This document shows positions 18,835-27,947 of a stretch of 64,000 bases of DNA, one piece after another. The position numbers and the translations under genes are program-made. Source of the stretch: Yoonia sp. (GTDB lineage Bacteria; Pseudomonadota; Alphaproteobacteria; Rhodobacterales; Rhodobacteraceae). Location: contig NZ_JAGYJK010000010.1 in the NCBI RefSeq assembly GCF_018402175.1, forward strand, positions 59,452-123,451. The letters run 5' to 3'. Positions within the stretch are counted from its first letter, which is position 1. The number at the start of each line of letters is the position of its first letter. The notes below the pieces were generated by a model, which ran no database searches, had not been told where the DNA came from, and saw only the letters and a list, made by a program, of their open reading frames with translations.

Positions 18835-19650
18835 ATGTGTGCAAAGCCTGTCAATACAGCCGCAAAAAGCCTTCCAGAGGGGGGTAAGGCGCGTCGGGTG
18901 TATTTACAGTTGCTTGATGGGATCACGCGCGGGACATATCCCGATGGCGCAGCCCTGCCTGCAGAACAGAGGCTTTGCGTCGAACTGGGTGTCTCGCGGG
19001 TGACGCTGCGCCGCGCATTGGATGCACTAGAGGCCGAAGGGTTGATTGACCGTCGCGCAGGGGCCGGCACGCGGGTCCGCACGCCGCAACAAAAGCCCAA
19101 GATGGCAGCGGATTTTTCAACATTGATGCCGCAGCTTGTGCAGATGGGCCATGAAACCACGGCGCGGTTGTTGTCGTTCAGCTATGGTGTGCCACCTGCC
19201 GCGGTGGCCAGTGCAATGCGGATATCGCCAACGGCGCTTGTGCAAACGGCCACGCGGCTGCGCTTGATCGACGGGCAGCCGTTTTCGCATCTGACAACCT
19301 ATGTGCCGGAACATATCGCGCGGAATTATTCTGAATCCGAACTGGCGACATCGCCCCTGTTTCGCTTGCTTGAACGGTCCGGTGTCGAGGTTGAAACCGC
19401 CGATCAAAGCGTCAGCGCCACATTGGCTGGCCCCGAAGTGGCGGGTCATCTGGGGTTAAGTGTCGGCGCACCGCTATTGACGCTGAACCGTGTCGTGCGC
19501 GACGCCGAAGGGCGCGGCGTGGAATATCTGGCTGCGCTTTACCGCCCTGACATGTTCAAGCTGCAAATGACCCTCAGCCGGGTTGGCGCGGGCGATGCGC
19601 GTCATTGGGAACCGGTGGTCAATCCTACCCGTGCGGAGGCCGCAGAATGA
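18835..19650 (+). CDS. GntR-family regulator, HutC type (UTRA effector domain)
   Basis: A 271-residue protein. The N-terminal winged helix spans residues about 18-90, with the GntR signature around GVSRVTLRRALDALEAEGLI. The C-terminal part (residues about 100-255) has the UTRA pattern, including QTATRLRLIDGQPFSHLTTYVPEH and YLAALYRPDMFKLQM, which binds a small acid or amide-type effector in this branch. Its stop overlaps the LeuC-like gene start (ATGA), so it heads the plus-strand operon, and it is divergent from the six-gene operon. It probably controls both from the intergenic palindrome, with the pathway substrate or an intermediate as inducer. Confidence 0.9.
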   Translation: MCAKPVNTAAKSLPEGGKARRVYLQLLDGITRGTYPDGAALPAEQRLCVELGVSRVTLRRALDALEAEGLIDRRAGAGTRVRTPQQKPKMAADFSTLMPQLVQMGHETTARLLSFSYGVPPAAVASAMRISPTALVQTATRLRLIDGQPFSHLTTYVPEHIARNYSESELATSPLFRLLERSGVEVETADQSVSATLAGPEVAGHLGLSVGAPLLTLNRVVRDAEGRGVEYLAALYRPDMFKLQMTLSRVGAGDARHWEPVVNPTRAEAAE

Positions 19651-21029
19651 CTGTGGCGCGCAGTTTGCTGGACAAGCTGTGGGAGACGCATGAAGTCTTG
19701 CGCCGCGATGATGGCACGTCGCTGCTGTGGGTTGACCGGCATCTGGTGCATGAAGGATCGCATCACGGTTTCGCCAAGCTTGCGGCGCGCAAGATGGCAT
19801 TGGCCGCACCGGAATTGACCTTTGGCGTTGTCGATCATTATGCGCCAACGCGGACGGGCGATGTGGCCCCTGATATTCGGCGGATGATCCAGACTTTGGG
19901 CGATAATGCGCGCGCGGCAGGGATCAGATTGTTTGATCTGCACGACCCCGAACAAGGCATTGTGCATGTTATTGGACCCGAACAGGGCCTGACCTTGCCC
20001 GGTTTGCTGATCAATTGCGGCGATAGCCATACATCGACGCATGGCGCGTTCGGGGCGCTGGCCTTTGGCGTTGGTGCGACGGAAGTGACCCATATCCTTG
20101 CCACGCAAACGGTGTGGCAAAAGCGGCCAAAGACGCTGCAAATCACCTTTGATGGCGCTTTGGGTGCGGGTGTGACGGCCAAGGATATGGCGCTGCATTG
20201 GATCGCGGCCTTGGGCGCGGATGGCGCACAGGGATTTGCGGTGGAATATGCCGGTGCCGCCGTGCGCGCGCTGAGCATGGAAGGGCGCATGACCCTGTGC
20301 AACCTGAGCATCGAAGGCGGCGCACGCATGGGCCTGATCGCACCTGACGATGTGACATTCGCCTATCTCAAAGGCCGTCCCTTTGCGCCTGTGGGGGCCG
20401 CATGGGCTGCAGCGGTGGCCGATTGGCGGCAGTTGCATTCGGATGGTGACGCGGTCTTTGACCGCCATGTCAGCATAGATGCATCCGCCATTGCCCCTAC
20501 CGTGACTTGGGGGACCTCGCCCGAGGATGCTTTGCCCATCACCGGTCATGTGCCGCGCGCTGATGGGGGCAAGGATATTCGTGCCACACTGGATTACATG
20601 GGGCTGGATGCGGGCATGGCCTTGACGCAGATCGCGATTGATCAAGTGTTTATCGGGTCTTGCACCAATGGCCGGATCGAAGATTTACGCATGGCGGCCA
20701 AGGTGCTGGCAGGCCGGCAGGCGGTTGTCCCAGGTCTGGTATCGCCGGGGTCCGCATTGGTGAAAAAGCAGGCCGAAGACGAAGGGCTGGCGCAGATTTT
20801 CGTGCAGGCCGGTCTGGAATGGGCCGGTGCTGGTTGTTCAATGTGCGTCGGCATGAACGGTGATCTGGTGGATGCGGGCAAGCGTTGCGCATCATCAACA
20901 AACCGTAATTTCAAAGGACGGCAAGGGCGCGGCGCGCGCACCCATCTGATGAGCCCGGCAATGGTTGCCGCCGCCGCTGTCACGGGGCATCTGACCGATG
21001 TGCGCCCGATGCTAGAGGGCCGGACATGA
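19647..21029 (+). CDS. LeuC-like large subunit of a 3-isopropylmalate dehydratase-family hydro-lyase
   Basis: A 460-residue aconitase-superfamily large subunit. It has the 4Fe-4S ligands C339 (in FIGSCTNGR), C397 and C400 (in GAGCSMCVGMN), corresponding to the three ligands of LeuC. HEGSHHGFAKL, CGDSHTSTHGAFGALAFGVG and SSTNRNFKGRQGRGARTHLMSP are family signatures. The start at 19647 is fixed by the ATGA overlap with gntR. It lies in a catabolic operon with no leucine genes, so it is more likely a hydratase such as dimethylmaleate, citraconate or maleate hydratase than leucine biosynthesis. The small subunit follows, again overlapping by 4 bases. Confidence 0.85.
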   Translation: MTVARSLLDKLWETHEVLRRDDGTSLLWVDRHLVHEGSHHGFAKLAARKMALAAPELTFGVVDHYAPTRTGDVAPDIRRMIQTLGDNARAAGIRLFDLHDPEQGIVHVIGPEQGLTLPGLLINCGDSHTSTHGAFGALAFGVGATEVTHILATQTVWQKRPKTLQITFDGALGAGVTAKDMALHWIAALGADGAQGFAVEYAGAAVRALSMEGRMTLCNLSIEGGARMGLIAPDDVTFAYLKGRPFAPVGAAWAAAVADWRQLHSDGDAVFDRHVSIDASAIAPTVTWGTSPEDALPITGHVPRADGGKDIRATLDYMGLDAGMALTQIAIDQVFIGSCTNGRIEDLRMAAKVLAGRQAVVPGLVSPGSALVKKQAEDEGLAQIFVQAGLEWAGAGCSMCVGMNGDLVDAGKRCASSTNRNFKGRQGRGARTHLMSPAMVAAAAVTGHLTDVRPMLEGRT

Positions 21030-21613
21030 GCGGCTGGCAAACCCTGACGGGCAGCGCCATTGCGCTGCCCGAGGCCAATATCGACACCGATCAATTGATC
21101 CCCGCGCGGTTCATGTCACAGCCGCGCAGCGCGGGTTATGGCGGTTTCTTGCTGTATGACGCGCGTCAAGCGAACCCCGACCACCCGCTGGACCGCCATG
21201 CCGCCAAAGTGGTGGTGGCGGGGCGGAATTTTGGCAGCGGCAGCAGCCGTGAAGCGGCGGTTTATGCGCTGGTGGATTACGGCATTAGGGCTGTCTTTGC
21301 GCCCAGCTTTGGCGACATCTTTGCGGGCAATGCGGTGAACAACGGTTTGCTGACCGCGCAGATCGACGACGATGTGGCTGCGCTTTTGATGGCCCGGATG
21401 GCACGGACCGCAGTCGCAGCGCAGATTGATCTTGGCACAGGGCGCGCCACGATCGCAGGGCAAGACATTGGCTTTGATCTGGATCCGGTGCGCCGGCAGA
21501 AATTGATAAATGGCTGGGATGATATTGATCTTACAGCGCAATATTCCAACCGGATAACGACGTTTCGCGCAGCACATTTTGCCGCGCATCCATGGGCAAT
21601 GCCCACCTCGTAA
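21026..21613 (+). CDS. LeuD-like small subunit of the same hydro-lyase
   Basis: A 195-residue swivelling domain with the LeuD pattern: NIDTDQLIPARFM near the N-terminus (biosynthetic and catabolic LeuD proteins share DTD-x-I-P-R), FGSGSSREAAVYALVDYGI with the active-site Ser/Arg loop, and SFGDIFAGNAVNNGLL. The C-terminal part around NGWDDIDLT matches the bacterial-length LeuD, not the shorter archaeal type. It overlaps the large subunit gene by 4 bases. Together they would add water across, or isomerise, an unsaturated dicarboxylate that is then a substrate for the ICL-family lyase of the divergent operon (inference). Confidence 0.88.
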   Translation: MSGWQTLTGSAIALPEANIDTDQLIPARFMSQPRSAGYGGFLLYDARQANPDHPLDRHAAKVVVAGRNFGSGSSREAAVYALVDYGIRAVFAPSFGDIFAGNAVNNGLLTAQIDDDVAALLMARMARTAVAAQIDLGTGRATIAGQDIGFDLDPVRRQKLINGWDDIDLTAQYSNRITTFRAAHFAAHPWAMPTS

Positions 21614-21661
21614 ATCACCACCAAAGGCGTGAATGCGCCACTCAATAGGGAGAAAGACCAA

Positions 21662-22660
21662 ATGAAACACACATTATTCGGCGGTATCTTTGCCGCAACA
21701 GCACTGGCCAGTTCGGTTTATGCGCAAGAAACGATTACTGCTGTTCACGCATTTCCTGAATCGTTGATCTACACTCAGTCGTTTTTGGAATTTGTCGAAA
21801 AGGTCAATGTCGCCGGCGACGGCGTGATCCAGATCGAAGTGCGCGGCGGACCCGAAGCAATTGGCATGTTCCAACAGCCTGACGCCGTGCGGTCGGGTGT
21901 GGTTGACATGGTCTATACGCCAGGCAGCTTTTATGCCGGTGCCTTGCCGGAAAAAGATGCGCTTGTGACCTCGAACAGGGTTGCATCGGAAGTGCGCGAA
22001 AATGGCGGTATCGCGTTGATCGACGAAATTCACCAGGAAAAGATGGGCGTCAAATACCTTGGTTGGTTTGATTCCGGCGTTTGCTATAACCTGTGGACAC
22101 GTGAAGCCCCGACATTGGACGCGGGCGGCAATCTGGATGTTTCGGGCCTAAAGCTGCGTGGCAACGCGGTTTATAACGCTTTCTTCACCGATTATCTGGG
22201 CGCGCAGGTGATCGATTTGCCAACCACCGAAGTCTATGCGGCGCTGGAACGCGGCGTGGTTGATGCGACAGGCTGGACCCAGATCGGTCTGATCGACCTG
22301 AAGTGGAACGAATTTCTGAACTACCGCATCGAGCCTTGCTTTTTCTCGACCGACCTTGGTGTGATCGTGAACCTTGAAAAGTGGAACAGCCTGTCCGAGG
22401 ATGCGCGCACCATTTTGCAAGATGTCGCCATCGCGCATGAGGCGGAATCAGCCGCAAAACTGGGCGCATTGCGCGATTCCGATTTTGCAGCACTCGAAAC
22501 CGCAGGCATGGAAGTTGTCACCCTCGAAGGCGACGCCGCCGAAGCCTATCTGGCAGCAGCAGTGTCCAGCACATGGGACCGCATGAAAACGCTGATGGCA
22601 GAAAGCCCACAAGGTGCGGGCAACTATGATCGGCTGCTTGAGCTGTTCTACGCGAACTAA
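21662..22660 (+). CDS. dctP: TRAP transporter solute-binding protein DctP
   Basis: A 332-residue periplasmic binding protein with a signal peptide (MKHTLFGGIFAATALASSVYA, cut after residue 21). The mature part contains IQIEVRGGPEA, MVYTPGSFYAG and the DctP-type hinge GLKLRGNAVYNAF with the conserved Arg that usually binds the substrate carboxylate. AALERGVVDATGWTQIG follows. The start at 21662 has AGGGAGA upstream; 11 further in-frame codons are open but lack a site. It belongs to the gntR-led operon, which points to a carboxylated or amide substrate of the pathway. Exact ligand unknown. Confidence 0.9.
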   Translation: MKHTLFGGIFAATALASSVYAQETITAVHAFPESLIYTQSFLEFVEKVNVAGDGVIQIEVRGGPEAIGMFQQPDAVRSGVVDMVYTPGSFYAGALPEKDALVTSNRVASEVRENGGIALIDEIHQEKMGVKYLGWFDSGVCYNLWTREAPTLDAGGNLDVSGLKLRGNAVYNAFFTDYLGAQVIDLPTTEVYAALERGVVDATGWTQIGLIDLKWNEFLNYRIEPCFFSTDLGVIVNLEKWNSLSEDARTILQDVAIAHEAESAAKLGALRDSDFAALETAGMEVVTLEGDAAEAYLAAAVSSTWDRMKTLMAESPQGAGNYDRLLELFYAN

Positions 22661-22667
22661 AAACAAA

Positions 22668-22693
22668 GCGCGTCGGGGATCATCCCCGGCGCG
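22668..22693 (+). terminator. GC-rich hairpin between dctP and dctQ
   Basis: The inverted repeat GCGCG(T)CGGGGAT / ATCCCCG(G)CGCG has no U-tract and lies in the 53-base gap between dctP and dctQ. It probably stabilises the dctP message or partially attenuates, so that the binding protein is made in excess over the membrane subunits. Confidence 0.5.
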
Positions 22694-22713
22694 TCTGCAT
22701 ATCGGGGGGCGCA

Positions 22714-23220
22714 ATGAACACGGTCAACAAGCTTTATCTGTGGGTCCTATACACGATGGCGGCTATCGCGGGGGCGATGCTGATCTGGCTGATGATTTCA
22801 GTTGTGACCTCGGTTGTGATGCGCAATCTGGCGCTACAGCCTTTTGCATGGCTGTTCACCTCGTCTGAATATGCGATCCTGTATATGACCATGCTGGGCG
22901 CGCCGTGGTTGGTGCGCGAAAAAGGGCATGTGCATATCGAACTGGTTACCGCCGCTTTGTCTGCGCCAACGCGCCGGATCGTCAGCCGCAGTGTTGCTGC
23001 GGCTTGTGTCGCGGTCTGTGCCTTGCTGGCATGGAAGGGTGGCGAATTGATGCTGACCAATATTGCGCAAAACGATCTGGATGTGCGCGCTTATTATTTT
23101 CCCAAATGGATCCTGACTGCGGCTTTTCCAATCAGCTTTGGGCTGATGGCGATTGAATTCAGCCGGTTTGTTTTTGGCACCGAACTGATGCACTCTGGCG
23201 AAGCAGGAATTCACGAATAA
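22714..23220 (+). CDS. dctQ: TRAP transporter small permease DctQ
   Basis: A 168-residue membrane protein with four hydrophobic helices (first at residues about 12-34, last about 125-148), the DctQ layout. WLFTSSEYAILYMTMLGAPWLVREKGHVHIELV is split here into its conserved parts: EYAILYMT, GAPWLVREKGHV and the adjacent His-Ile-Glu, the hallmark of the family. The stop codon overlaps the dctM start (TAATG). It forms the membrane complex with DctM. Confidence 0.9.
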   Translation: MNTVNKLYLWVLYTMAAIAGAMLIWLMISVVTSVVMRNLALQPFAWLFTSSEYAILYMTMLGAPWLVREKGHVHIELVTAALSAPTRRIVSRSVAAACVAVCALLAWKGGELMLTNIAQNDLDVRAYYFPKWILTAAFPISFGLMAIEFSRFVFGTELMHSGEAGIHE

Positions 23221-24527
23221 TGGAATGGTTTGAAGCACTTGGCCTGCTGATCGGCTCGATTCTGGTGTTGATGGCAATCGGGATGCCGGTTGCACTGGCG
23301 TTTCTGGCAGCCAATGTCATCGGTGCATGGCTGTTTATGGGCGGCGCACGCGGTGTCACCTTGATGCTGAACAACGGCTTTGGCAGTTTGACCAATTTCG
23401 CGCTGGTGCCGATCCCGCTGTTTCTGCTGATGGGCGAGATTTTCTTTCACACCGGCCTTGGCGCGCGGATGTTCAATGCAATCGACAAGCTGTTGGGCCG
23501 GTTGTCGGGGCGTTTAAGCTATGTGACGGTGCTGGGCGGTACGGCGTTTTCGACATTGTCGGGGTCGTCGATGGGGTCGACCGCGCTTTTGGGGTCGCTG
23601 ATGGTTCCTGAAATGACTGCGCGTGGCTATAAAAAGAAAATGTCGATCGGTCCGATCCTTGGCACGGGCGGCTTGGCGATTATCATTCCGCCGTCGGCGT
23701 TGGCGGTGTTGCTGGCGACATTGGCGCGGGTCGATGTGGGCGCCTTGTTGATCGCGGGCATTATTCCGGGCCTCGTTCTGGCGTGTTTTTACATCGCCAC
23801 CATCTATATCCAAACCAAGCTGGATCCCGATGCAGCCCCTGCCTATGACGTTGAAACCTATAGTCTGGGTCAAAAACTGGGGCTGGTGTTCAAGGATATC
23901 TTGCCGATGCTGTCGGTCATGGTGCTGATCGTGTTCGGCATGGTGGGCGGCTTGATTACCCCGTCCGAGGCGGCTGCATTTGGCGCTTTGGGTGTGTTCC
24001 TGCTGGCTGTCATGTTCCGGTGCCTGACATGGGTGGCGATGAAACGGTCGATCATCGGGGCTTTGCGCGTGAGCTTGATGGCTTATCTGATCGTGTTCGG
24101 GTCTGCGACATTCAGCCAGTTGCTGGCGTTTTCAGGGGCCAGTTCGGGGCTGGTGCGGTGGGCGACATCCTTTGATCTTGCGCCGATTGCGATGCTGTTG
24201 GTGATGTTCGGGGTGCTGTTGCTGCTGGGGATGTTCATGGAACAAATCTCGATGATGTTGCTGACGGTGCCGATCTTTTTTCCGCTGGCGCTGACGCTGG
24301 GGTTTGATCCGGTCTGGTTTGCGCTGATCATTCTTCTGGCGCTTGAGATCAGTTTTACAACGCCGCCGTTCGGGTTGTTGTTATTCGTGATGAAAGGGGT
24401 GGCACCCAAAGATACCACGATGCGCGAGATTTACGCCGCCGCCTTTCCTTATATCGGTTGTTCGATGCTGCTGGTGGTCTTGCTGATCTTGTTTCCGCAA
24501 CTGGCGTTGTGGCTGCCCAGTTTATAG
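23220..24527 (+). CDS. dctM: TRAP transporter large permease DctM
   Basis: A 435-residue protein with about 12 hydrophobic helices. Characteristic segments are GMPVALAFLAANVIG near the N-terminus, SGSSMGSTALLGSLMVPEM, GTGGLAIIIPPSALAVLLA, LGMFMEQISMMLLTVPIFFP and ISFTTPPFGLLLFVMKGVAP near the C-terminus. It is translationally coupled to dctQ. It drives Na+-dependent import of the ligand captured by DctP. The gene ends ten bases from the convergent LysR gene. Confidence 0.93.
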   Translation: MEWFEALGLLIGSILVLMAIGMPVALAFLAANVIGAWLFMGGARGVTLMLNNGFGSLTNFALVPIPLFLLMGEIFFHTGLGARMFNAIDKLLGRLSGRLSYVTVLGGTAFSTLSGSSMGSTALLGSLMVPEMTARGYKKKMSIGPILGTGGLAIIIPPSALAVLLATLARVDVGALLIAGIIPGLVLACFYIATIYIQTKLDPDAAPAYDVETYSLGQKLGLVFKDILPMLSVMVLIVFGMVGGLITPSEAAAFGALGVFLLAVMFRCLTWVAMKRSIIGALRVSLMAYLIVFGSATFSQLLAFSGASSGLVRWATSFDLAPIAMLLVMFGVLLLLGMFMEQISMMLLTVPIFFPLALTLGFDPVWFALIILLALEISFTTPPFGLLLFVMKGVAPKDTTMREIYAAAFPYIGCSMLLVVLLILFPQLALWLPSL

Positions 24528-24536
24528 CGGCGCTGT

Positions 24537-25436
24537 TCAGGTGGTTTGCACCAAAGCCTGCAGCCACGTTGCAAAAGCATCCATCGTTGCACTTTGCGCG
24601 CGCGCCTTGGGACGGATCAGGGCGTAATAAGCGCTGCTTTGCAAGACACGCGGGTGGACTTTGTGCAGCGTGCCATTGGCCAGAGCTTGTTCGGCGAAAA
24701 TTGTCGGCAAGAGCGCAATACCCAGCCCCGCCTGTGCGGCAGAAATCACCATGTCAAAGTGTTGCACCCGTGGCCCTTGGGTACGTTCCATCGGTGTGGC
24801 ATCGGCACCAACAAACCAATCGTTCCACAATTCGGGCCGCGTTGCCAATTGGATCAGCGGATAGGCCGCCAGATCGGCGGTTGACAGACTAGTGCCGCCC
24901 GCGACCAGCCGTGGCGCGGCAACCATGATCAGCTGTTCATCCAGCAAATGGGCCACATCGGTGTCTTTGCGTGCCAGTGTTGCGCGCTGGATCGCGCCGT
25001 CAAACGGGCTGTCGGTAAAGTCGATCGGATGCAGCGTTGACGCCAGATCGATCGATACATCAGGGTGCGCATCCAAAAAGCTGGGCAACCGCGGGATCAG
25101 CCATGTCGCGGCAAAGGTGGGCAGAACCGCCAGCCGCAAGACATCGCCGCCTTTGCCAAAGGCCATCGCCATTTTTGCCGACCTTTCCAGCACGGCCAGA
25201 ATATCGCGCGCATCATGCACCAAGGCGCGCCCAGCATCCGACAGGATCAACCGTTTGCGCACACGGTGAAACAGCAACACGCCCAAACGGTCTTCGAGGG
25301 TGCGAATGGACCGGCTGACTGCACTTTGGGTCAGGTTCAGCGCATCCGCCGCCTGCGAAACAGACCCAAGATCGCTGCAATAGACCAATGCGCGCAGCTC
25401 TTGAATGCTGGGGGTGTGATTAGACCGGTTTGCCAT
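24537..25436 (-). CDS. LysR-family transcriptional regulator
   Basis: About 299 residues. An N-terminal winged helix (residues about 8-66) contains [29 protein letters not shown], written here in pieces as the LysR signature, followed by [17 protein letters not shown]. The C-terminal effector domain resembles the GcvA/AmpR branch ([23 protein letters not shown], and [14 protein letters not shown]). It is divergent from the acyl-CoA dehydrogenase gene with a 93-base gap, the usual arrangement for a LysR protein controlling its neighbour. In Rhodobacterales and pseudomonads a LysR (GcdR-type) next to gcdH is common. The start at 25436 is favoured; 25454 and 25511 are in frame. Confidence 0.87.
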   Translation of the reverse strand: MANRSNHTPSIQELRALVYCSDLGSVSQAADALNLTQSAVSRSIRTLEDRLGVLLFHRVRKRLILSDAGRALVHDARDILAVLERSAKMAMAFGKGGDVLRLAVLPTFAATWLIPRLPSFLDAHPDVSIDLASTLHPIDFTDSPFDGAIQRATLARKDTDVAHLLDEQLIMVAAPRLVAGGTSLSTADLAAYPLIQLATRPELWNDWFVGADATPMERTQGPRVQHFDMVISAAQAGLGIALLPTIFAEQALANGTLHKVHPRVLQSSAYYALIRPKARAQSATMDAFATWLQALVQTT

Positions 25437-25529
25437 AATATGCGTAAAACTCATCAAGTGTGGAATATCTATCGTTACCAAAGATTGCGCAGGCTTGCTA
25501 GTGTCGCGCAAAATTCAAAGGAATCCGAA

Positions 25530-26738
25530 ATGTCGCTGAAAGCCAAAGACGCCCCCGATCTGAACCGGTTCAATTGGGAAGACCCATTCGCCTTTGACGC
25601 GCAGCTCAGCGAAGAAGAACGCATGATGCGCGACGCGGCAAAGGCCTATGCGCAGGATAAACTGCAACCACGGGTGATCGCCGCCTACCGCGATGAACAA
25701 ACCGATGCGGAAATTTTTCGCGAAATGGGGGCGATGGGGCTGTTGGGGGTGACGATCCCCGAAGAATACGGCGGTCTTGGCGGGTCTTATGTGTCTTATG
25801 GGCTTGTCGCGCGCGAAGTCGAACGCGTTGACAGCGGCTATCGGTCGATGATGTCGGTGCAAAGTTCGTTGGTGATGTATCCGATCTATGCCTACGGGTC
25901 CGAAGAACAGCGGCGCAAATATCTGCCCAAACTTGCGTCTGGTGAATGGATCGGGTGTTTTGGTCTGACGGAACCGGATGCCGGCAGTGATCCGTCCGCG
26001 ATGAAAACAACGGCGAAGAAAACCGCCACCGGCTATACGATTTCGGGCGCGAAAATGTGGATTTCCAACAGCCCGATTGCAGATGTTTTCGTGATCTGGG
26101 CAAAATCGGAAGCGCATGGCGGCAAGATCCGTGGCTTTGTGCTGGAAAAGGGCATGAAGGGTCTGTCTGCCCCAAAGGTGGGTGGTAAATTATCGCTGCG
26201 CGCCAGCATCACCGGCGAAATCGTCATGGATGGTGTCGAAGTCGGCGAAGACGCTTTGCTGCCCAACGTCGAAGGGTTGAAAGGGCCGTTTGGCTGTTTG
26301 AACCGTGCGCGTTACGGGATCAGCTGGGGTGTGCTGGGCGCGGCTGAGTTTTGTATGCATGCGGCCCGCCAATACGGGCTTGACCGCAAGCAATTTGGCA
26401 AACCTTTGGCGCAAACACAGCTGCAACAGGTCAAGCTGGCCAACATGCTGACCGAAATCAGCCTGGGCCTGCAAGCCAGCCTGCGGGTGGGGCGTTTGCT
26501 GGATGAAGCGCAAGCCGCGCCTGAAATGATCTCGATCATCAAGCGCAACAATTGCGGCAAGGCGCTCGATGTTGCGCGCATGTCACGCGACATGCATGGC
26601 GGTAACGGCATTTCCGAAGAATACCAGATCATGCGCCATATGGTGAACCTTGAAACCGTGAATACCTATGAAGGCACCCATGATGTTCACGCCTTAATCA
26701 TCGGGCGCGCGATCACGGGCCTTCAGGCGTTTTTCTAA
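25530..26738 (+). CDS. gcdH: Acyl-CoA dehydrogenase, glutaryl-CoA dehydrogenase type
   Basis: A 402-residue flavoprotein. [30 protein letters not shown] is the typical N-terminal region (quoted in part: [27 protein letters not shown]). [12 protein letters not shown] binds FAD and KMWISNSP lies near the active site. The catalytic glutamate is in [20 protein letters not shown] near the C-terminus. These features match GcdH, which oxidises and decarboxylates glutaryl-CoA to crotonyl-CoA in lysine and tryptophan breakdown. The start at 25530 follows AAAGGAA; a longer frame that runs back through the LysR gene is a shadow. The following CoA-transferase would supply glutaryl-CoA. Confidence 0.9.
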   Translation: MSLKAKDAPDLNRFNWEDPFAFDAQLSEEERMMRDAAKAYAQDKLQPRVIAAYRDEQTDAEIFREMGAMGLLGVTIPEEYGGLGGSYVSYGLVAREVERVDSGYRSMMSVQSSLVMYPIYAYGSEEQRRKYLPKLASGEWIGCFGLTEPDAGSDPSAMKTTAKKTATGYTISGAKMWISNSPIADVFVIWAKSEAHGGKIRGFVLEKGMKGLSAPKVGGKLSLRASITGEIVMDGVEVGEDALLPNVEGLKGPFGCLNRARYGISWGVLGAAEFCMHAARQYGLDRKQFGKPLAQTQLQQVKLANMLTEISLGLQASLRVGRLLDEAQAAPEMISIIKRNNCGKALDVARMSRDMHGGNGISEEYQIMRHMVNLETVNTYEGTHDVHALIIGRAITGLQAFF

Positions 26739-26762
26739 AACCGGCGTGTCAGGACACCTATC

Positions 26763-27857
26763 ATGTCACCACTTCACGGGCTGAAAGTTGTTGAATTGGC
26801 CCGTATCCTTGCGGGGCCATGGATCGGGCAGACGCTGGCCGATCTTGGCGCCGAGGTGACGAAAGTCGAAAGCCCCGATGGCGACGATACCCGCATATGG
26901 GGACCGCCGTTTGTGGACCAGAACGGCCAACAGACGGCGGCGTATTTTTACAGCTGCAATCGTGGAAAAATCGGCCTGCGCGCTGATCTCAAAACGCCCG
27001 AAGGGATCGCAGCTGTCACAGCGCTGGTCATGGATGCTGATATCTTTATCGAGAATTTCAAGGTGGGCGGGCTTGCGCAATACGGGTTGGATTACGCCAG
27101 TTTGCAGGCGCTGAACCCGCGCCTGATCTATTGTTCGGTCACGGGCTTTGGGCAAACAGGGCCATTGGCGCATCTGCCTGGATATGATTTTCTGTTGCAG
27201 GGAATGTCAGGGCTGATGTCTGTCACCGGTGCGGCTGATGGTCCGCCGCAAAAGGTGGGTGTGGCTGTTACCGATATTGTGACCGGGCTATATGGCACGA
27301 TTGGCATTCTGGCGGCCGTCCAACAGCGCCATGTGACGGGCAAAGGCCAGCATATCGATATGTCCTTGCTGGATTGTGCGACGGCACTTTTGGCCAATCA
27401 AAACATGAATTATCTGGTGTCGGGGCAATCGCCCACGCGCATGGGCAATGCGCATCCCAATATCTGCCCCTATGATGTTTTTGAAACCGCCGATGGGCAT
27501 ATCATTTTGGCGGTGGGTAATGATGGCCAATTCAGGCGCTGCTGTGATGTGCTGGGCTTGGGCGCAATCGGACAAGACGCGCGGTTTGTGACCAACCAGC
27601 AGCGCGTCAAACACCGCGACGATCTGCTGCCGATCCTGGCAAAAGCCACCTTGGCGTGGCAATCGGGTGATCTGCTTGCGGCGTTTTCGGCGCAGAATGT
27701 TCCCGCCGGGCCGATCAATTCGGTCGGAGAAAATCTGTCAAGCGCCCATGCCAAGGCACGCGGTCTTGTCGTTGCCCCCCAAGGCGTCAAGGGCGTGCGC
27801 ACGCCGATCGTATTTTCAGACGCAACCCTGACATTGGACCGCAGCGTCCCCGAATAG
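26763..27857 (+). CDS. CaiB/BaiF class III CoA-transferase, probably glutarate CoA-transferase
   Basis: A 364-residue protein with VVELARILAGPWIGQTLADLGAEVTKVE (the family N-terminus, quoted as VVELARILAGPW), SCNRGKIGLRADLKTPEG, YDFLLQGMSGLMSVTG and GQHIDMSLLDCATALL. The Asp in the latter (about residue 198) is the residue that forms the aspartyl-CoA thioester. It is 24 bases downstream of gcdH and co-directional, so it likely activates glutarate with succinyl-CoA. The C-terminus stops at LDRSVPE, about 15-30 residues sooner than many relatives, just before the tRNA-Asn island boundary; this may be natural or a truncation. Confidence 0.85.
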   Translation: MSPLHGLKVVELARILAGPWIGQTLADLGAEVTKVESPDGDDTRIWGPPFVDQNGQQTAAYFYSCNRGKIGLRADLKTPEGIAAVTALVMDADIFIENFKVGGLAQYGLDYASLQALNPRLIYCSVTGFGQTGPLAHLPGYDFLLQGMSGLMSVTGAADGPPQKVGVAVTDIVTGLYGTIGILAAVQQRHVTGKGQHIDMSLLDCATALLANQNMNYLVSGQSPTRMGNAHPNICPYDVFETADGHIILAVGNDGQFRRCCDVLGLGAIGQDARFVTNQQRVKHRDDLLPILAKATLAWQSGDLLAAFSAQNVPAGPINSVGENLSSAHAKARGLVVAPQGVKGVRTPIVFSDATLTLDRSVPE

Positions 27858-27903
27858 CGGTTCTCGCCTTGCTCTCTGATGGCGGCTTCGCCAAAAAACA
27901 GAA

Positions 27904-27921
27904 AACCCGCCTAAACGGGTT
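27904..27921 (-). terminator. Minus-strand terminator, stranded remnant of the original tRNA-Asn 3' flank
   Basis: The stem AACCCG / CGGGTT has a 6-base loop. On the minus strand it is followed by TTTTCTGTTTTTT, so it ends a leftward transcript. No gene is transcribed leftward into it except across the island, where tRNA-Asn lies 8 kb away. With the attached att repeat it looks like the original downstream flank of that tRNA gene. Confidence 0.65.
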
Positions 27922-27947
27922 CTGTGTAGCTATCTTATTTTTGGATA

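Noticed and set aside
19647..21613. LeuCD as leucine biosynthesis genes
   Set aside because: No leuA or leuB is nearby, and the genes are coupled to a GntR regulator and a TRAP transporter; a catabolic hydratase fits better, though not proven.
25065..25529. N-terminal extension of the glutaryl-CoA dehydrogenase frame
   Set aside because: The extension lies antisense to the LysR gene; the family N-terminus and a ribosome binding site are at 25530.
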